From Myxococcales bacterium (GTDB lineage Bacteria; Myxococcota; Myxococcia; Myxococcales; Anaeromyxobacteraceae): a stretch of 7,036 bases of DNA. Made by a program: the position numbers and the translations under genes. The stretch lies in assembly GCA_021784495.1 (NCBI GenBank), contig JAJXSQ010000117.1, positions 1 to 7,036 on the forward strand, in the 5' to 3' direction. How positions within the stretch are numbered: position 1 is the stretch's first letter; each line of letters begins with the position of its first letter. The notes below the pieces were generated by a model. The model ran no database searches. It was not told where the DNA came from and saw only the letters and a list, made by a program, of their open reading frames with translations. Below, piece after piece: positions 6,349 through 7,036 of this stretch.

Positions 6349-7036
6349 CTAGAAGAGGAAGTCGAGGCCGACCTCGGGCCCGGTGAACCGGACCGCGGGG
6401 CCGGTCCGCGCGCTCCCGGCGAGGTCGAACCACCGCCAGCCGGCGGTCAGCCCGAGGGGGCCGCCGCGCACGGCGAGGGCCGCCGCCAGGTCCAGGGCCC
6501 GGACCGGCAGCGGCGTCCACCGGGCGTGCCCCTCGAGCCCGACCGGCCCGGCGAGCCCCATGCCCAGCGAGGCGCCGAGATCGGGGCCGAAGGAGATGGC
6601 GCCCGCGTACGGCTCGCCGGCGTAGCTCCCGCCGGTCGGCACCGTCAGCGCCGAGAGGCCGACCTCGGCGCGGAGCCGGAGGGAGCGGGCGTCGACGACG
6701 GCGTAGGTGAGGTGGGCGGTCGCGAGGCCGAGGACCGTCGTCGAGTCGAGCCCGTCCACCCAGGACCGCCCCCCGATCGAGAAGCCGTCGAAGGCCAGGG
6801 CGAGGCCGAGGCGGCGCCCCTCGAGGCCGAAGGCGAAGCCGCTGGCGGTGCCGGTCGCGCTGCCGGCGCCGGAGAGGCGCAGGCTGGTGACGCTCCGGTC
6901 CGGCACCCTCGGCGCCGACTCGGGGTAGGGCGGCGCCGACCAGAGCGGGTAGTAGCCCCACCCCCAGTCCCAGCCCCACCAGAACGGGACCGAGACCTCC
7001 GGGCCGAGATCGCCGGCGCCCCAGCGCCGCGCGGCG
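6349..7036 (-). CDS. Outer-membrane-like beta-strand protein (5' end beyond window)
   Basis: The minus-strand frame is open from the right window edge to the TAG at 6349-6351, showing 228 residues of a longer protein. A GTG at 6906 could be taken for the start, but the frame continues upstream with protein-like sequence, so the true start lies outside. The first visible part is rich in aromatic residues and glycine, including PFWWGWDWGWGYYPLW and PPYPES. The remainder alternates short hydrophobic strands with Gly/Asp/Ser turns (for example LGLALAFDGFSIGGRSW and LRLRAEVGLSAL) and ends in GLDFLF. A final aromatic residue on an alternating strand is the usual C-terminal signal for outer-membrane beta-barrel insertion. 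I infer an exported barrel or surface protein. No named family is recognised, and the signal peptide cannot be checked here. Confidence 0.68.
   Translation of the reverse strand, partial: AARRWGAGDLGPEVSVPFWWGWDWGWGYYPLWSAPPYPESAPRVPDRSVTSLRLSGAGSATGTASGFAFGLEGRRLGLALAFDGFSIGGRSWVDGLDSTTVLGLATAHLTYAVVDARSLRLRAEVGLSALTVPTGGSYAGEPYAGAISFGPDLGASLGMGLAGPVGLEGHARWTPLPVRALDLAAALAVRGGPLGLTAGWRWFDLAGSARTGPAVRFTGPEVGLDFLF

Noticed and set aside
6349..6906. Treating GTG at 6906 as the true start of the beta-rich protein
   Set aside because: The frame continues to the window edge with non-random aromatic-rich sequence, and no ribosome binding site supports 6906.

Overview
The window is extremely GC-rich and tightly packed with genes. 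Codon third positions are almost always G or C, GTG starts are common, and long spurious open frames run antisense to nearly every gene. The gene set (dTDP-rhamnose genes, a DUF1015 protein, a three-cysteine zinc-type HemB, a short RDD protein, a SET-domain protein and an outer-membrane-like beta protein) suggests a high-GC Gram-negative bacterium. Myxococcota or another former deltaproteobacterial lineage is my best guess. That guess rests on composition and general gene character, not on a diagnostic marker.

Layout. Bases 68-2597 hold a compact plus-strand set: rfbB (dTDP-glucose 4,6-dehydratase), rfbD (dTDP-4-dehydrorhamnose reductase) and a single-domain YrdC/TsaC-type threonylcarbamoyl-AMP synthase. 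Their junctions are 4-base GTGA stop/start overlaps. The same GTGA occurs at the rfbB start, so an upstream gene may end inside the window at base 71. A DUF1015 protein follows 15 bases later (2613-3956). A GC-rich hairpin then separates this set from hemB (4004-5029), whose ATG sits about 7 bases after a -10-like element. An RDD-family membrane protein (5101-5652) follows hemB.

From 5653 on, the orientation alternates. A 130-residue SET-domain lysine methyltransferase lies on the minus strand (5680-6072), converging on the RDD gene. Divergent from it, across a 116-base intergenic region, is a 36-residue lysine/arginine/alanine-rich gene (6189-6299) with a clear Shine-Dalgarno sequence. The 3' part of an outer-membrane-like protein gene (minus strand, 6349 to beyond 7036) fills the rest.

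Functionally, the first block supplies an activated deoxysugar for surface polysaccharide plus a tRNA-modification enzyme. hemB supplies tetrapyrroles. The most suggestive new pairing is the SET methyltransferase divergent from a small histone-tail-like basic protein, which is a testable enzyme/substrate hypothesis. The window shows no RNA genes, CRISPR arrays, insertion sequences or other mobile elements, and no stretch above about 120 bases lacks a gene.
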